IMG/VR virus record: IMGVR_UViG_3300032307_000462
Span: 1 to 45,568 of that record
Reading direction: 5' to 3' (one strand)
Origin: a virus
Length of the DNA stretch: 45,568 nucleotides
Below the pieces are notes generated by a model. That model searched no databases. It had not been told where the DNA came from and worked only from the letters and a program-made list of their open reading frames with translations. The position numbers and the translations under genes were made by a program. Positions 1 to 9,114 of this stretch are shown here, one piece after another (within the stretch, counting starts at the first letter, position 1; each line of letters begins with the position of its first letter).

Positions 1-1071
1 CTCCTAACCCGTCTGCCTTCCCGACCAAGCTCGATAGCACCCTCCCGTTCGGCCGCCTTACCGGCGAGCAGATGGCTCAATTCGGCCTGTCCGACGCCAT
101 GCTCGATCAGTTCGTCGAACACTCCACGATCGGCCACGTCATGTCCGGCGTCGAGTTCGTCAAGAGCGCCGACGACGCAGCCCACGTCGTGGCCGGTATG
201 CGTAAGCGAACCCAGGAACAGATCATCCTCCTTATCACCGACAAGAACGGTCGCCCGATCCAGATCGCCGGCCACCAGATCGGCGGGCCTACCTCGACCG
301 GCTTCAACCCTGGTATTCTGATCGGCACCGCGGCCAGCACTCCTGGCGCAGCTAAGGTCTGGTTCATCCATAACCACCCGTCCGGCAAGTCCAGCTTGTC
401 GCCGGCTGACATTAGCTCTGGTGGAAACATCGAGCGACTGCTCAAGGCTGCCAACCTGGACTACATGGGAACCATGGCTGTCGCCGGCACCCGGTATGCG
501 CAGATGACCCCCAGCGGCAGGATCGAGAGCAACATGGCGATCAAAGCTGCCCCCCGTAAGTTCAAGGTCCCGGTCACGGAGCGCATGTTCTCGTTCCGCG
601 TCAGCCATGACAAGGTATCCCATGGCGATCCGTCGATCGCCATGACCGAAGCCGAACGTATCTTTGGCAAGGATCAGCCTGGCCTCATCCTCCTGGACAA
701 TAGCAACCGCATGGTTGCCACGATCCCCCTGGCTGCCGACGTGCTCCAGGCCATGAAGGCTAAGATCCCCGGAACAGATCAGACCGGCTTCAACCGTTTC
801 GTGTCCGGCATCGACCGGTCTAACCCCGTCAACCTCATGATCTACACGGCTAGCCTGGACCAGGACGTCGCCCGTAAGGTCATTCAGAACATGAGTGGCG
901 TCGCCCAGGCCACCAAGCTCAACGTCCTGGACGCGTTCGGCGCCGGCAGCGTGAGCCGTCAGTCTGACATTCGCCCCTACGGCTCCGACTTCAATGAGTC
1001 TGGATCTGAATACACCCCGGACGGCGGCCAGGCCAGCGAGCCTCAGACCCTCCGCGACGTCGTAGACCAAG
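1..1071 (+). repeat. Terminal homologous copy A of the JAB-repeat segment
   Basis: Bases 1-1071 align in frame with 44495-45568, with one codon of length difference and scattered substitutions, many of them synonymous. The first 52 bases match 44495-44546 exactly and the last 27 match the window's right end exactly. The window therefore starts and ends in the same gene segment. The copies are either two population variants of one locus placed at the two contig ends, or a real tandem duplication. Confidence 0.9.
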
Positions 1072-4000
1072 CGGCTAAAAAAAAAAATGAATTAGAGGTC
1101 GGTGAGGGCGAGCCGGACGCGGATAGCATGGCTGAAGCCATCAAGGCTGAGCCTATCCCGTCGGCTGCCGACATGGCCAAGCTCACCGGCAGACTAGTCC
1201 CGAACCACGACGACGGGCTCCTGGCCTCACAGGGCTTTATCACCAAGCGCGCCAGCCAGGACATGGCCAGGATCATGGAGCGCATCAACAGGCGCTTCCC
1301 GGACGGCTACCCGATCAATGGCTGGGATGATAATGGCAACTATAACCGGGATAAGAAGAAGATCGCCAACCTCCGGCTGCGCTACGAGAGCGACGCGGAC
1401 CCGATCGGGAATTACGAGGCCCAGGACTATGTCTTTATCGACGCCGTTTTTGAGGACGGAACGACGCACATGATCGCCAGCCTGGATCTGATGCGCGGTT
1501 ACGCCGGCACCCCGGAGGTTACCAAGGTCGGCATGAGCCACGTTAACACGGATCTGCAAAAGCTTGGCCTGGGCAGCATCCTGTATGTCGAAGGCGGCGA
1601 GCGCTTGCGACGCATGGGGCAGCGCTATATCACCGGATCAGTCATTAACCCGGCTGCGGTAGCTACGCGCGTCAAAGCCTTCCCGGCCGGCAGCACCGAG
1701 CTCCTGGCTGTCCCCGGATCGTCCAGCATGAGCCAGAAAGAAATGGCCGACGCTGCGCTAAAGGTCATCAAGGGCGGCCAGGCTGCCTACACCCAGACCA
1801 CCCTGGACCCGGACGTCGCCCTGGAGCCCAGCCAGCCATACAACCAGGCCGGTAGCTATGACATTGTTTTCTATGACGCAGCCATCAAGGGGTTTAACTC
1901 CGAGCGAAACGGCAACCCGGACAAGGACCGGTCCGGGCGAGCCATCGTCGGCAAGGATGGCGTAACCTTCACCGGATATAAGCACCTTAAGGACGCAAGC
2001 CTCACCCTGGATGAATGGAACGATCTCATGGACGAGCTCAAGTCCGACGGCGAAGCTCGCATCAGCATGCCGGACGGGGACATTGTGATCACATCCGTAA
2101 GCAAGCGATCGGACCGCGTCCGGGAAGATGGCGCCGAAGCCGACCAGGACGACCAGCTCACCGAGCCGGCCATGCCTTACGACGACGGCGAGAACACCCG
2201 CATCCCTGGTAGCGAGCGCGACGAGCGCCTCAAGAGACTTGAGGAAAAGGCCCGCGAGGTTGAGCAGCGCGGTTACATGCACGTCGGCCACGGCTGGTAT
2301 TCCGGATCTAAGGACGAGAAGCCGGCAGCCTGGAAGAAGAAGGCCAAGCTGTGGACCCTGTCGAGCGACGGCCGGATCGTTTTCAGCAAGACCGTAGACA
2401 AGCTTGAGGTAGCTTACATTAACAGCAAAAAGCGCGAGCTTGCTGATGTTGAGTCCAAGGCGCGAGCCGCGGAACCGAGCCCCGAACGCAACAACTACGA
2501 ACGCCGGGCGTATCAGCTTACTAAGAAGATAGACGAGCTTGAGGGTGAGATGAAAAGCAACAGCTCCCCCATTACGCACATGAGGCAGACGTCCGGTTTT
2601 TCCGAAACCGAGTATCCCGGCAGAAACCCGCAAGGCCGCGTCGAGATCACCGACGACGGCGTCCTGGTCAGCATCATCAGTTTCCGTGGCAAGATGGAGT
2701 CCGTGGCCGATGAACGGATGGTCATGCAGGATCTGCGCGAGGCGGTCGCGAAGGATCTTGGCGTATCGCCGGACAAGGTCCGTGTCATTGACATGGACGG
2801 CGGCACGGTCGAGACGGACACCCCGGAGGACGGCAGCGCCAGGGAGCCGGCAGCCGCGTATGACGACGGCGAGAACCAGGCTATTCCTGGCGGTGGCCGC
2901 CAGGCCTGGCTGAAGAAACAGGCTGAGCTGCGCTCCAAGAACGAGCTGCCCGGCGCTAAGCGGATCCAATGGTGGACCGACGTCGGCCATAAGCACGGCA
3001 AGAAGAACCGCGAGAAGGTCTGGCTCTGGGCTTACGATAAGCAGGGCAAGCTCCAGGTGATCAACGCCGAGGAGCTTAGGTCCAAGCTGCAGGATGAGTA
3101 TGACATGATCGGCGCCAATGTTACTCACCTTGATTGGGAGGAGTCTTTCGCCCCAGGCCTCCTGGCCGGCGCCGCGCATGGCCGGATCGACGCGACCGAA
3201 GATGTGGTTCGCGTCTCCCTGGCCGGCCGGATCAACGACCCGACGTTCCGGGAACAGGTCAAGCAGGAGCTGGCCGAATACATCGGCGTCGAGGTCGATC
3301 GCGTCAAGGGCTACGACTTTACCGGCGACGGCATGCCGGAGCTGTTCAACCGAACCCAAGCCGGTAGCGACACGGAGATCAAGCAGCTAGCCCAGGATCT
3401 TAAGGGCATGGACGTCGAACAAGCCAAGGCCTACTTCAAGAAAAACCCGGATAAGGTGATACTCTTGTCGCAGCCCGGTCTGCCTCCCCACCTGGAGAAG
3501 ATCATCAAGGCCATGCGCGAGATCGGCTATAACGACGCCAAGGCATACCTGGAAGCTCACCCGCTTGGCAAGCTACTGCTCGCTAACGGTCGCATTGTGT
3601 TAGTCCGCGACGCGTCCGAGATCCCCGGTCTAAGCCCGCTTGAGGCTGCCGCTGGAGGGTTCAATGGCTTGGTGTTTCCAACTAATCGCGAAGCCACCTA
3701 TTTCGTCGGCGACGGGATCTCCCAGGCTGAGCTCGACGCGCTTATCAAGCATGAGGTCGGCGTCCACATGGGCATCGGCAAGGACACCGACCTGGTTAAT
3801 GACCTGTATGCTGAGCTTTACAGGCTGATCGAAAACGGTGCCAGCGACGACATAGACCGGATGATGGCCGGAGATGCCGTGATGGATGCGTTCAGCGTAG
3901 TGGCCGGGCAATACGGACGCGGGATCTTAAAGAAGATAAATGAAGGGGGTCTATCCCCCAAGGAGCGCTACACCGATGCCCGCATAACGAGCATACTTAA

Positions 4001-7000
4001 GGAGAAAGGCTTACCCCAGGATGAGATCGATAACTTCCTGCGCATGTTCCACGAGGAAACCCTTGGCTATCTGATGAACGTCATGGCCAGAAGGGACGCC
4101 GCAGCTAACGCCCCAAAGGAGGGCTTGTTTGCGATCATCATCCGGTGGATCAAGGCCACGATCATTCGCATGGCCTACGCCGGCAGCGAAGGCGGGGAGC
4201 GCGCCCGCGCCGGGAAGGCTATGCGTGGCATCGGCTACGCCAGCTTGATGGCCGACAGCCTGGGAATGAAGAAACTGTCCCAGCTCCTGGAGATCCGGCC
4301 GGGCGACGTCCGGGCGATCGCCCAGGGCTATGTCCGGGCATACGCTTCCGGCAAGGAGGTCGGCATGCCGGATACCAGGAAGGATACGGTTGAGGGTGAC
4401 ACCCAGGAGGCAGCCAAGGACGCCCAAGAAGCGCGCGTCCAGGGTCGCGCCAGCGATCCGGTTACCGACGCTGCCACGTTTAGTAACACCCTGCTGTTCT
4501 CCTGGCGCAAGCCAGGTCAGCCAGCGCCTACCAACGATAAGCTGTCCGGAACCAAGGAGGCTGCTGCCAGGTTTGAGGATGCGCCCAAGGGCCCCGTCGC
4601 CGGCGCCAATGAAAAAGAAGAAAACCTAAGCTACCCGCCGTCGTCTGCCCAGGAGGAGGTTGGTCATGCCAAGTGGGTAGAGCGCAAGCATCCGGAACAA
4701 AGCGAGTTTTCTGTCATTACCCACAAGAGTGGAGTTATCTCGCTTAGCCAGGCGCTTAATCCTACCGGCCCTACTAGAGACTCATCTCTGCTGGTTGCCG
4801 ATGAAAACGGAAACCCGATCGAGTTTCCGCGCGTGTCGTCTATCGCTGCGATCAGCGGCCAGCTGGGAGATCTAGCTGCTCAGCTCGACATCCCGGTGCA
4901 CATCCCGCAAGGCCGACAGGGGACCGGCAAGGATGGTAAGTTTAATGAGATCAAGGGTAAGGATGAGGACGTTACGGACGACGGCCAGATGCTGTCTGGC
5001 TTTGGTCTTGAACACGCGTCCTGGAAGCATGGATGGGAAATGGATGCTCTCGCTGGTAAGGGTGGCTGGGAGGTCGGTAAGCATGTTGAGGCTATTCAGA
5101 AAATAATGGAAGATGCTAGCGACATTGGCGTCATGTATAACGCAGACGGGTCCGTAGGTAAGGTCATGGTTTTCTCACAAAAAACCCAGATGCGCGTAGT
5201 CTTGCAGCGCGTAGGCGGTGACAGCCCGTTCTTCTATGTGGTGACGGCCATGAAGCTTGGTAACGCCGTCAGAAAAGGTAAGCCTGTAAACGCTGAAAAA
5301 CTTAACGTCCCGATCGACAGAGAGACGTTCATGAGAGGCTTGGTTAGCTTCAGCCCGGAGGGAGCTCCGGCTCCGCGAGCGTTTTACTCTGAAGCTAAAA
5401 ACGAAAACCAGACTAACAGCGAAAACCAGGCTAACGAACCTGGCGCCGACTACGGCCAGACCGAGCAGACCGGCGAGCAGCAAGCTGCTGCTGAAGCCGA
5501 GACGCTGGAGAAGCTGCGCGAGGTCCAAGGCAACGGACCCGCTGGCCCCAAGCTGTTCAACGCGATCCCGCCCACCCCGCCGCCTCCTGCGCCGACCACG
5601 CCCACCAGCCCGGCGCCGGCTCCGCTTAACCCGCCGGCGACGAACGACGACATGGCGCGCCGGGTAGGCGACGTCCTGCGCGGCCGATACTTTGACGGCA
5701 TCAGCACCAAGGCGCACCAGAACGCTGAGCGCACCGGCAGCGCAGCTGTCCGGGCTATTGCCGACATTATCCACACCCGTCCTGGGACGGAGAGCCCGTC
5801 CTCTGAGCGCGATCTGCCCAAGGCGATCATGAGCGCGCGCATCAAGTATCAGAACAAGTTTAACCAGATCATGCGCCCGCTGCGCGATCAGCTCAGTCGC
5901 ATGACCAGCGAGCAGCGCGAGCAGTTCTACCGCGAGCTCGTCGATCAGATCACCGGCCGGACCAACATCCAGCCTGGCGTCGCCGGCCACGCGGCAACGC
6001 AGCTGATCGATCTGCTCAAGGAGTTGCACGACTACCGGACCGCAGCCGGCGAGAACCTGGGCCAGGTCCAGCAATACTTCCCGGCGGTCTACAACTCCGA
6101 GCTGATCACGGCCAACCGGACCGCCTTCATCGCGGACGCGACCAGGGCCTACGAGATCGAGCTGTCCCAGGACCCGACCCTTACCCCCCAGGAGATCCAG
6201 GCCAAGGCCGCCGCAGCCGCGGCTGCCCTGTATCGGACCCATACCAGGGGCATGGGCGACGCCGAATGGGCGAGCATCTTCACCAGCGGCCGGGATAACG
6301 CCACGGAGAACAGCTCCAAGGAGCGCGTGTTCGGCCGCCAGGCGCAGGGCATCATGGCCAAGTGGCAGACGCCGGACCCGTTCTATGTGATCAGCCGTTA
6401 CATCGGCAGCTCCGTCAAGCGAGCTGAGCTCGTCCGGCGCTTCGGCCCGGAGGGTGAGAAGTGGGAAGCCATGGCCAACGCCATGGAAACCGACGGCGTC
6501 CCGATCGAGACGATCAACGAGATGGGGCAGCTGGTGAAGCTGGCCGCCGGCCTGGGCGTCACGCCCCTGGATAACTCCGAGCGCATGTTCATGGATACGG
6601 TCAACCTATACACCGCCGCCGCGGCCATGGGTAAGAGCGCCATGAACAACCTGTTTGAGCCTTCGGCCATGGGCATCCGCGGATCTACCGTCGGCAACCC
6701 GTTCCGGACGGTCAGCGCCTACGCCGAAACCTGGGCGCGGTTCGTCCGTAACCTGGTGCAGATGCTGCCGGTCCTGGGCGAGCACGTCGGCCCGACGTTC
6801 TGGCAGGAATACGGCGAGCACATCGGATCTATCCATAACTCCCTGGACGACGCCTGGATGAGCATGCACGCCATGGAGCACGGCATGGAGGAGTCCAACC
6901 CGGCCATGCGCTGGATCACGAACCGGGTCTACCAGGCCAACCTCATGGAGTCTACGGAGAACGCCAAGCTCCAGGCCTCCCATGCCCTGGGTCACGCCTA

Positions 7001-7949
7001 CATCCTGGACCACGCCAGCATGCTGGACGGCAGCCACTACATCTCGCGGCTGCTTAAGTTCGACACGCGCAGCACGGCCGAGGAAGCGCTGCTTGAGCTT
7101 GGCATCCCCAAGTCCAAGCAAGACGCCTTCGCAGCCTGGTGCGCCACGCTTAAGCAGACCAAGGACCGGGGCGCTCGCATGGCCATGCTTACGGACGGAT
7201 CTGAAATGGCCCGCCTATACGAGGAAGCCCAGATCCGGTTCAGCCATCAGTCAGCTGTCCGTGCTAACCGGGCTCACAAGCCGGTGTTCCAGGATGCTGT
7301 CCTGGGTCGCCTGGCCTTGCAGCTCATGAGCTTCAGCTACTCCTACTTCTCCGAGGTAACCGATCGCATGTATCGCATGGCAAGGCGCGCGATCACGACG
7401 AACAACATGCCGGCGATCCAGCGCATCAACATGATGCTCCCCCTCATGCTGTCTCCTCTGACCGTCGTGGCCATGGGCGCCTTGTTTGAAAGCAAGGACT
7501 ACCTGTTCCCGACGGAGTCGTCCGAGAAGCGCAAGAAAGACCATTGGATCTACAAGCTGTTCAACGCCTCCTCGTTCGCCGGCATGTTCGGGCCCAAGCT
7601 CGAAATGGCTACCAAGTATATCGCGCGCGATCAGCCGCCTGGCGGCATCGCCGGTCAGACCGCGGTCGGCGTCGGCCGTGTTGGCAAGAAGGCTATCGAG
7701 CTCGCCATGGACGATACCAAGACGCCGGCCCAGAAGGAGGCTGCCTTGAAACAGGCTGCCGCCAGGGCTGCCGTCGCTCCGATCAAGGGCGCTGCCGTGA
7801 TCGCAGGATCCGCGCTGCACCCGGCCGCCGGCGCCCTGGCTGTTGCAGCCACTAACGATACCGGCTGGTCTAATGCGCTGCAGGACGTCGAAACCCCCAA
7901 AAAGGGGACGGATCCCAAGCCGGAAGGATTGCCAAAATACAGGAGGTAA
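3..7949 (+). CDS. Giant polyvalent virion protein, 3' part (RadC/JAB, GNAT-like, zincin-like, helical C-terminus)
   Basis: This frame is open from the left edge, with no stop before the first ATG at 72, so the gene continues upstream. Its 5' part is at 41560-45568. Domains in order, by position: a RadC/JAB-like domain with HNHPSG at 369-386 followed by SxxD; its partner segment (610-960); an 11-A run (1077-1087); a GNAT-like segment whose QKLGLGSILY (1557-1586) resembles an acetyl-CoA loop; two copies of an unknown module beginning EPAxxYDDGEN (2163 and 2847); a zincin-like HEVGVH at 3750-3767; a segment starting FGLEHASWKHG at 5001 that recalls phage BECR-type nucleases; a Pro-rich linker (5560-5640); and a long helical region to 7500 with a hydrophobic stretch near 7430-7495. 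This architecture fits the large polyvalent proteins that phages eject with their DNA, which is family knowledge. Ejection and protection of incoming DNA are inferred from the internal virion protein genes just upstream. JAB is the surest domain; GNAT, zincin and BECR are motif-level calls. Confidence 0.85.
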   Translation, partial: PNPSAFPTKLDSTLPFGRLTGEQMAQFGLSDAMLDQFVEHSTIGHVMSGVEFVKSADDAAHVVAGMRKRTQEQIILLITDKNGRPIQIAGHQIGGPTSTGFNPGILIGTAASTPGAAKVWFIHNHPSGKSSLSPADISSGGNIERLLKAANLDYMGTMAVAGTRYAQMTPSGRIESNMAIKAAPRKFKVPVTERMFSFRVSHDKVSHGDPSIAMTEAERIFGKDQPGLILLDNSNRMVATIPLAADVLQAMKAKIPGTDQTGFNRFVSGIDRSNPVNLMIYTASLDQDVARKVIQNMSGVAQATKLNVLDAFGAGSVSRQSDIRPYGSDFNESGSEYTPDGGQASEPQTLRDVVDQAAKKKNELEVGEGEPDADSMAEAIKAEPIPSAADMAKLTGRLVPNHDDGLLASQGFITKRASQDMARIMERINRRFPDGYPINGWDDNGNYNRDKKKIANLRLRYESDADPIGNYEAQDYVFIDAVFEDGTTHMIASLDLMRGYAGTPEVTKVGMSHVNTDLQKLGLGSILYVEGGERLRRMGQRYITGSVINPAAVATRVKAFPAGSTELLAVPGSSSMSQKEMADAALKVIKGGQAAYTQTTLDPDVALEPSQPYNQAGSYDIVFYDAAIKGFNSERNGNPDKDRSGRAIVGKDGVTFTGYKHLKDASLTLDEWNDLMDELKSDGEARISMPDGDIVITSVSKRSDRVREDGAEADQDDQLTEPAMPYDDGENTRIPGSERDERLKRLEEKAREVEQRGYMHVGHGWYSGSKDEKPAAWKKKAKLWTLSSDGRIVFSKTVDKLEVAYINSKKRELADVESKARAAEPSPERNNYERRAYQLTKKIDELEGEMKSNSSPITHMRQTSGFSETEYPGRNPQGRVEITDDGVLVSIISFRGKMESVADERMVMQDLREAVAKDLGVSPDKVRVIDMDGGTVETDTPEDGSAREPAAAYDDGENQAIPGGGRQAWLKKQAELRSKNELPGAKRIQWWTDVGHKHGKKNREKVWLWAYDKQGKLQVINAEELRSKLQDEYDMIGANVTHLDWEESFAPGLLAGAAHGRIDATEDVVRVSLAGRINDPTFREQVKQELAEYIGVEVDRVKGYDFTGDGMPELFNRTQAGSDTEIKQLAQDLKGMDVEQAKAYFKKNPDKVILLSQPGLPPHLEKIIKAMREIGYNDAKAYLEAHPLGKLLLANGRIVLVRDASEIPGLSPLEAAAGGFNGLVFPTNREATYFVGDGISQAELDALIKHEVGVHMGIGKDTDLVNDLYAELYRLIENGASDDIDRMMAGDAVMDAFSVVAGQYGRGILKKINEGGLSPKERYTDARITSILKEKGLPQDEIDNFLRMFHEETLGYLMNVMARRDAAANAPKEGLFAIIIRWIKATIIRMAYAGSEGGERARAGKAMRGIGYASLMADSLGMKKLSQLLEIRPGDVRAIAQGYVRAYASGKEVGMPDTRKDTVEGDTQEAAKDAQEARVQGRASDPVTDAATFSNTLLFSWRKPGQPAPTNDKLSGTKEAAARFEDAPKGPVAGANEKEENLSYPPSSAQEEVGHAKWVERKHPEQSEFSVITHKSGVISLSQALNPTGPTRDSSLLVADENGNPIEFPRVSSIAAISGQLGDLAAQLDIPVHIPQGRQGTGKDGKFNEIKGKDEDVTDDGQMLSGFGLEHASWKHGWEMDALAGKGGWEVGKHVEAIQKIMEDASDIGVMYNADGSVGKVMVFSQKTQMRVVLQRVGGDSPFFYVVTAMKLGNAVRKGKPVNAEKLNVPIDRETFMRGLVSFSPEGAPAPRAFYSEAKNENQTNSENQANEPGADYGQTEQTGEQQAAAEAETLEKLREVQGNGPAGPKLFNAIPPTPPPPAPTTPTSPAPAPLNPPATNDDMARRVGDVLRGRYFDGISTKAHQNAERTGSAAVRAIADIIHTRPGTESPSSERDLPKAIMSARIKYQNKFNQIMRPLRDQLSRMTSEQREQFYRELVDQITGRTNIQPGVAGHAATQLIDLLKELHDYRTAAGENLGQVQQYFPAVYNSELITANRTAFIADATRAYEIELSQDPTLTPQEIQAKAAAAAAALYRTHTRGMGDAEWASIFTSGRDNATENSSKERVFGRQAQGIMAKWQTPDPFYVISRYIGSSVKRAELVRRFGPEGEKWEAMANAMETDGVPIETINEMGQLVKLAAGLGVTPLDNSERMFMDTVNLYTAAAAMGKSAMNNLFEPSAMGIRGSTVGNPFRTVSAYAETWARFVRNLVQMLPVLGEHVGPTFWQEYGEHIGSIHNSLDDAWMSMHAMEHGMEESNPAMRWITNRVYQANLMESTENAKLQASHALGHAYILDHASMLDGSHYISRLLKFDTRSTAEEALLELGIPKSKQDAFAAWCATLKQTKDRGARMAMLTDGSEMARLYEEAQIRFSHQSAVRANRAHKPVFQDAVLGRLALQLMSFSYSYFSEVTDRMYRMARRAITTNNMPAIQRINMMLPLMLSPLTVVAMGALFESKDYLFPTESSEKRKKDHWIYKLFNASSFAGMFGPKLEMATKYIARDQPPGGIAGQTAVGVGRVGKKAIELAMDDTKTPAQKEAALKQAAARAAVAPIKGAAVIAGSALHPAAGALAVAATNDTGWSNALQDVETPKKGTDPKPEGLPKYRR
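1077..1087 (+). other. A11 homopolymer in the giant gene, possible slippage site
   Basis: A run of 11 A residues in a GC-rich coding region encodes Lys-Lys-Lys-Asn just after the RDVVDQ end of the JAB repeat. One extra A gives an immediate TGA; one missing A gives ATG AAT TAG. Polymerase slippage is known on A runs of this length, and either slip would end the protein right after the JAB repeats. Whether slippage happens here is inference. Confidence 0.5.
2163..3350 (+). repeat. Diverged tandem duplication inside the giant gene
   Basis: Two consecutive modules start with EPAMPYDDGEN (2163) and EPAAAYDDGEN (2847), both followed by an IPG and a basic helix. Both end in a similar segment, GRVEITDDGVLVSI in the first and GRIDATEDVVRVSL in the second, then a helix and a VDxVKG/VDRVKV-type strand. 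The similarity is clear in protein and weak in DNA, so the duplication is old. I do not recognise the module. Confidence 0.6.
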
Positions 7950-7962
7950 TAAGATCTAAACC

Positions 7963-8103
7963 ATGATCTCCTATCTCATCACGTTCACCCTGGGTCTGGC
8001 TGCCGGTTTCGTCGGTGGGTTGTTGGTGTTCCGGAAGCACCGGGCTACCATCGACCAGGCTGAGGCCAAGGCTAAGTCCATCGCAGACGAGTTCAAAAAT
8101 TGA
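7963..8103 (+). CDS. Small single-TM membrane protein (46 aa)
   Basis: The protein has an N-terminal membrane segment (residues 3-22, LITFTLGLAAGFVGGLLVF) followed by a short charged helix, so it is probably inserted N-out with a cytoplasmic tail or the reverse. It begins 13 bases after the stop of the giant gene. An AGGAGG lies in the end of that gene (7941-7946), but 16 bases from the ATG, so it is a poor Shine-Dalgarno match. Its TGA overlaps the TTG start of the next gene, suggesting coupled translation. Context suggests a lysis-cluster component such as a small spanin-like or accessory membrane protein, but the sequence does not prove this. Confidence 0.6.
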   Translation: MISYLITFTLGLAAGFVGGLLVFRKHRATIDQAEAKAKSIADEFKN

Positions 8104-8801
8104 GATCAGCCCTTGTCATATGCTTAGCCCTCGCAGGGTGCAGCTCGCAGCCGGCCCCGGTCATAGAACCGTCAACGCCGGCCGCGCAGCTTGGAACCCT
8201 GGAAGCCAAGCAGGACAAGATCGACGGCCGCGTAGCCGGTGCCCTGGTGGCGATCGAGACAAACGCCGACAAGCCTCCGGTCGTAAGGGCTGAGGCCAGG
8301 CTAGCTCAATCATACTTACCGCCGGCGAGCGAGGGCGACAAGGCCTTCGCGCTGGCCAGGGCTGCAGCTCAAGACGAGAAGGCATACCGCGACCAGACGG
8401 AGTTCGCGCGCAAGTTCCTGGATCAACTAAACAAGGATTGGAAGAAGGCCGACGACATGGCCAAGACCAATGCCGTCGAGATCAAGCGCCTGGCTGACGA
8501 GAACAAGCAGCTGCGCGCCGACCTGGTGCGCGTCGAGAAGGAGGGCGATCACCGGATCTGGACCCTCACCGGCGCTGCGCTGGTGGTCCTGGGCGGCGTC
8601 GCCATGGCCTTCGCCGGCATCAAGAAGGGCGCGCCCCTGCTAGTGGCCGGGCTGTTCGCGGGCAGCGTCCCTTACATAACCGAGAGCGAATGGTTCACCT
8701 GGATCGCTGCGTCTACCGGCCTGGTCATGGCCGGGCTGCTGATCTGGGTGGCCTACGACAAGGCACGAGACACCGTCAATGAGCCCAATCCCCCCGCCTA
8801 G
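8100..8801 (+). CDS. Lipoprotein with coiled coil and C-terminal membrane segments (233 aa)
   Basis: The start is a TTG overlapping the upstream TGA; no ATG fits. Residues 1-14 form a short signal peptide ending in a lipobox LAGC, with Cys14 the predicted lipidated residue. Residues 85-145 are charged and helical, probably a coiled coil (LADENKQLRADLVRVEKEG). Three hydrophobic stretches follow, near residues 152-173, 177-193 and 199-220. A lipid-anchored N-terminus combined with several C-terminal membrane segments is unusual. It sits between two small membrane-protein genes and overlaps the next gene by 23 bases, so an envelope or lysis function (spanin-like or holin-associated) is plausible. 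I do not recognise the family. Confidence 0.75.
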   Translation: MRSALVICLALAGCSSQPAPVIEPSTPAAQLGTLEAKQDKIDGRVAGALVAIETNADKPPVVRAEARLAQSYLPPASEGDKAFALARAAAQDEKAYRDQTEFARKFLDQLNKDWKKADDMAKTNAVEIKRLADENKQLRADLVRVEKEGDHRIWTLTGAALVVLGGVAMAFAGIKKGAPLLVAGLFAGSVPYITESEWFTWIAASTGLVMAGLLIWVAYDKARDTVNEPNPPA

Positions 8802-9114
8802 TCCAGAGGATGTGAACCAGGTCCTGGCTGACGGCGCCAAGGCGTCGGCCCTGGGCGCCGGCGCTATGACAGCCAGGCTTTTGCTCAGCACGGAGAAGCA
8901 GAGCCTGGGCTACGTTGCGCGCCGGATCATGGTCGCTTGCATCGTCGGGTTCTTCGCGTCGATGGTAGTCCGCGAATACATACACAGCATCTCTCTGCAG
9001 TTCGCAGCCGTGGGCGCGCTCTCTTACGCAGCGCCGGAGGTCTGTGACTACGTTCTCCAATATATCCGTGCCAAAGGCCAAGCCCAAGTCAGCTCCGCAA
9101 GGCGCAAGCGTTGA
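8779..9114 (+). CDS. Putative holin-like membrane protein (111 aa)
   Basis: Two hydrophobic segments are visible, roughly residues 46-66 (RRIMVACIVGFFASMVV) and 72-95, between a polar N-terminus and a short basic C-terminus ending ARRKR. Size, two membrane passes and a basic tail match class II holins, and the gene sits in a run of four membrane-protein genes right after the virion genes. The start ATG lies inside the end of the preceding gene. The matching cell-wall enzyme is not adjacent but on the minus strand at 23057-23494. Holin function is inferred from topology and context only. Confidence 0.6.
   Translation: MSPIPPPSPEDVNQVLADGAKASALGAGAMTARLLLSTEKQSLGYVARRIMVACIVGFFASMVVREYIHSISLQFAAVGALSYAAPEVCDYVLQYIRAKGQAQVSSARRKR

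Noticed and set aside
1758-3359. Long minus-strand frame of 533 codons inside the giant gene
   Set aside because: It is a mirror frame caused by the GC-biased codons of the plus-strand gene; its protein is a Val/Leu/Asp/Gly-rich string with no domain.
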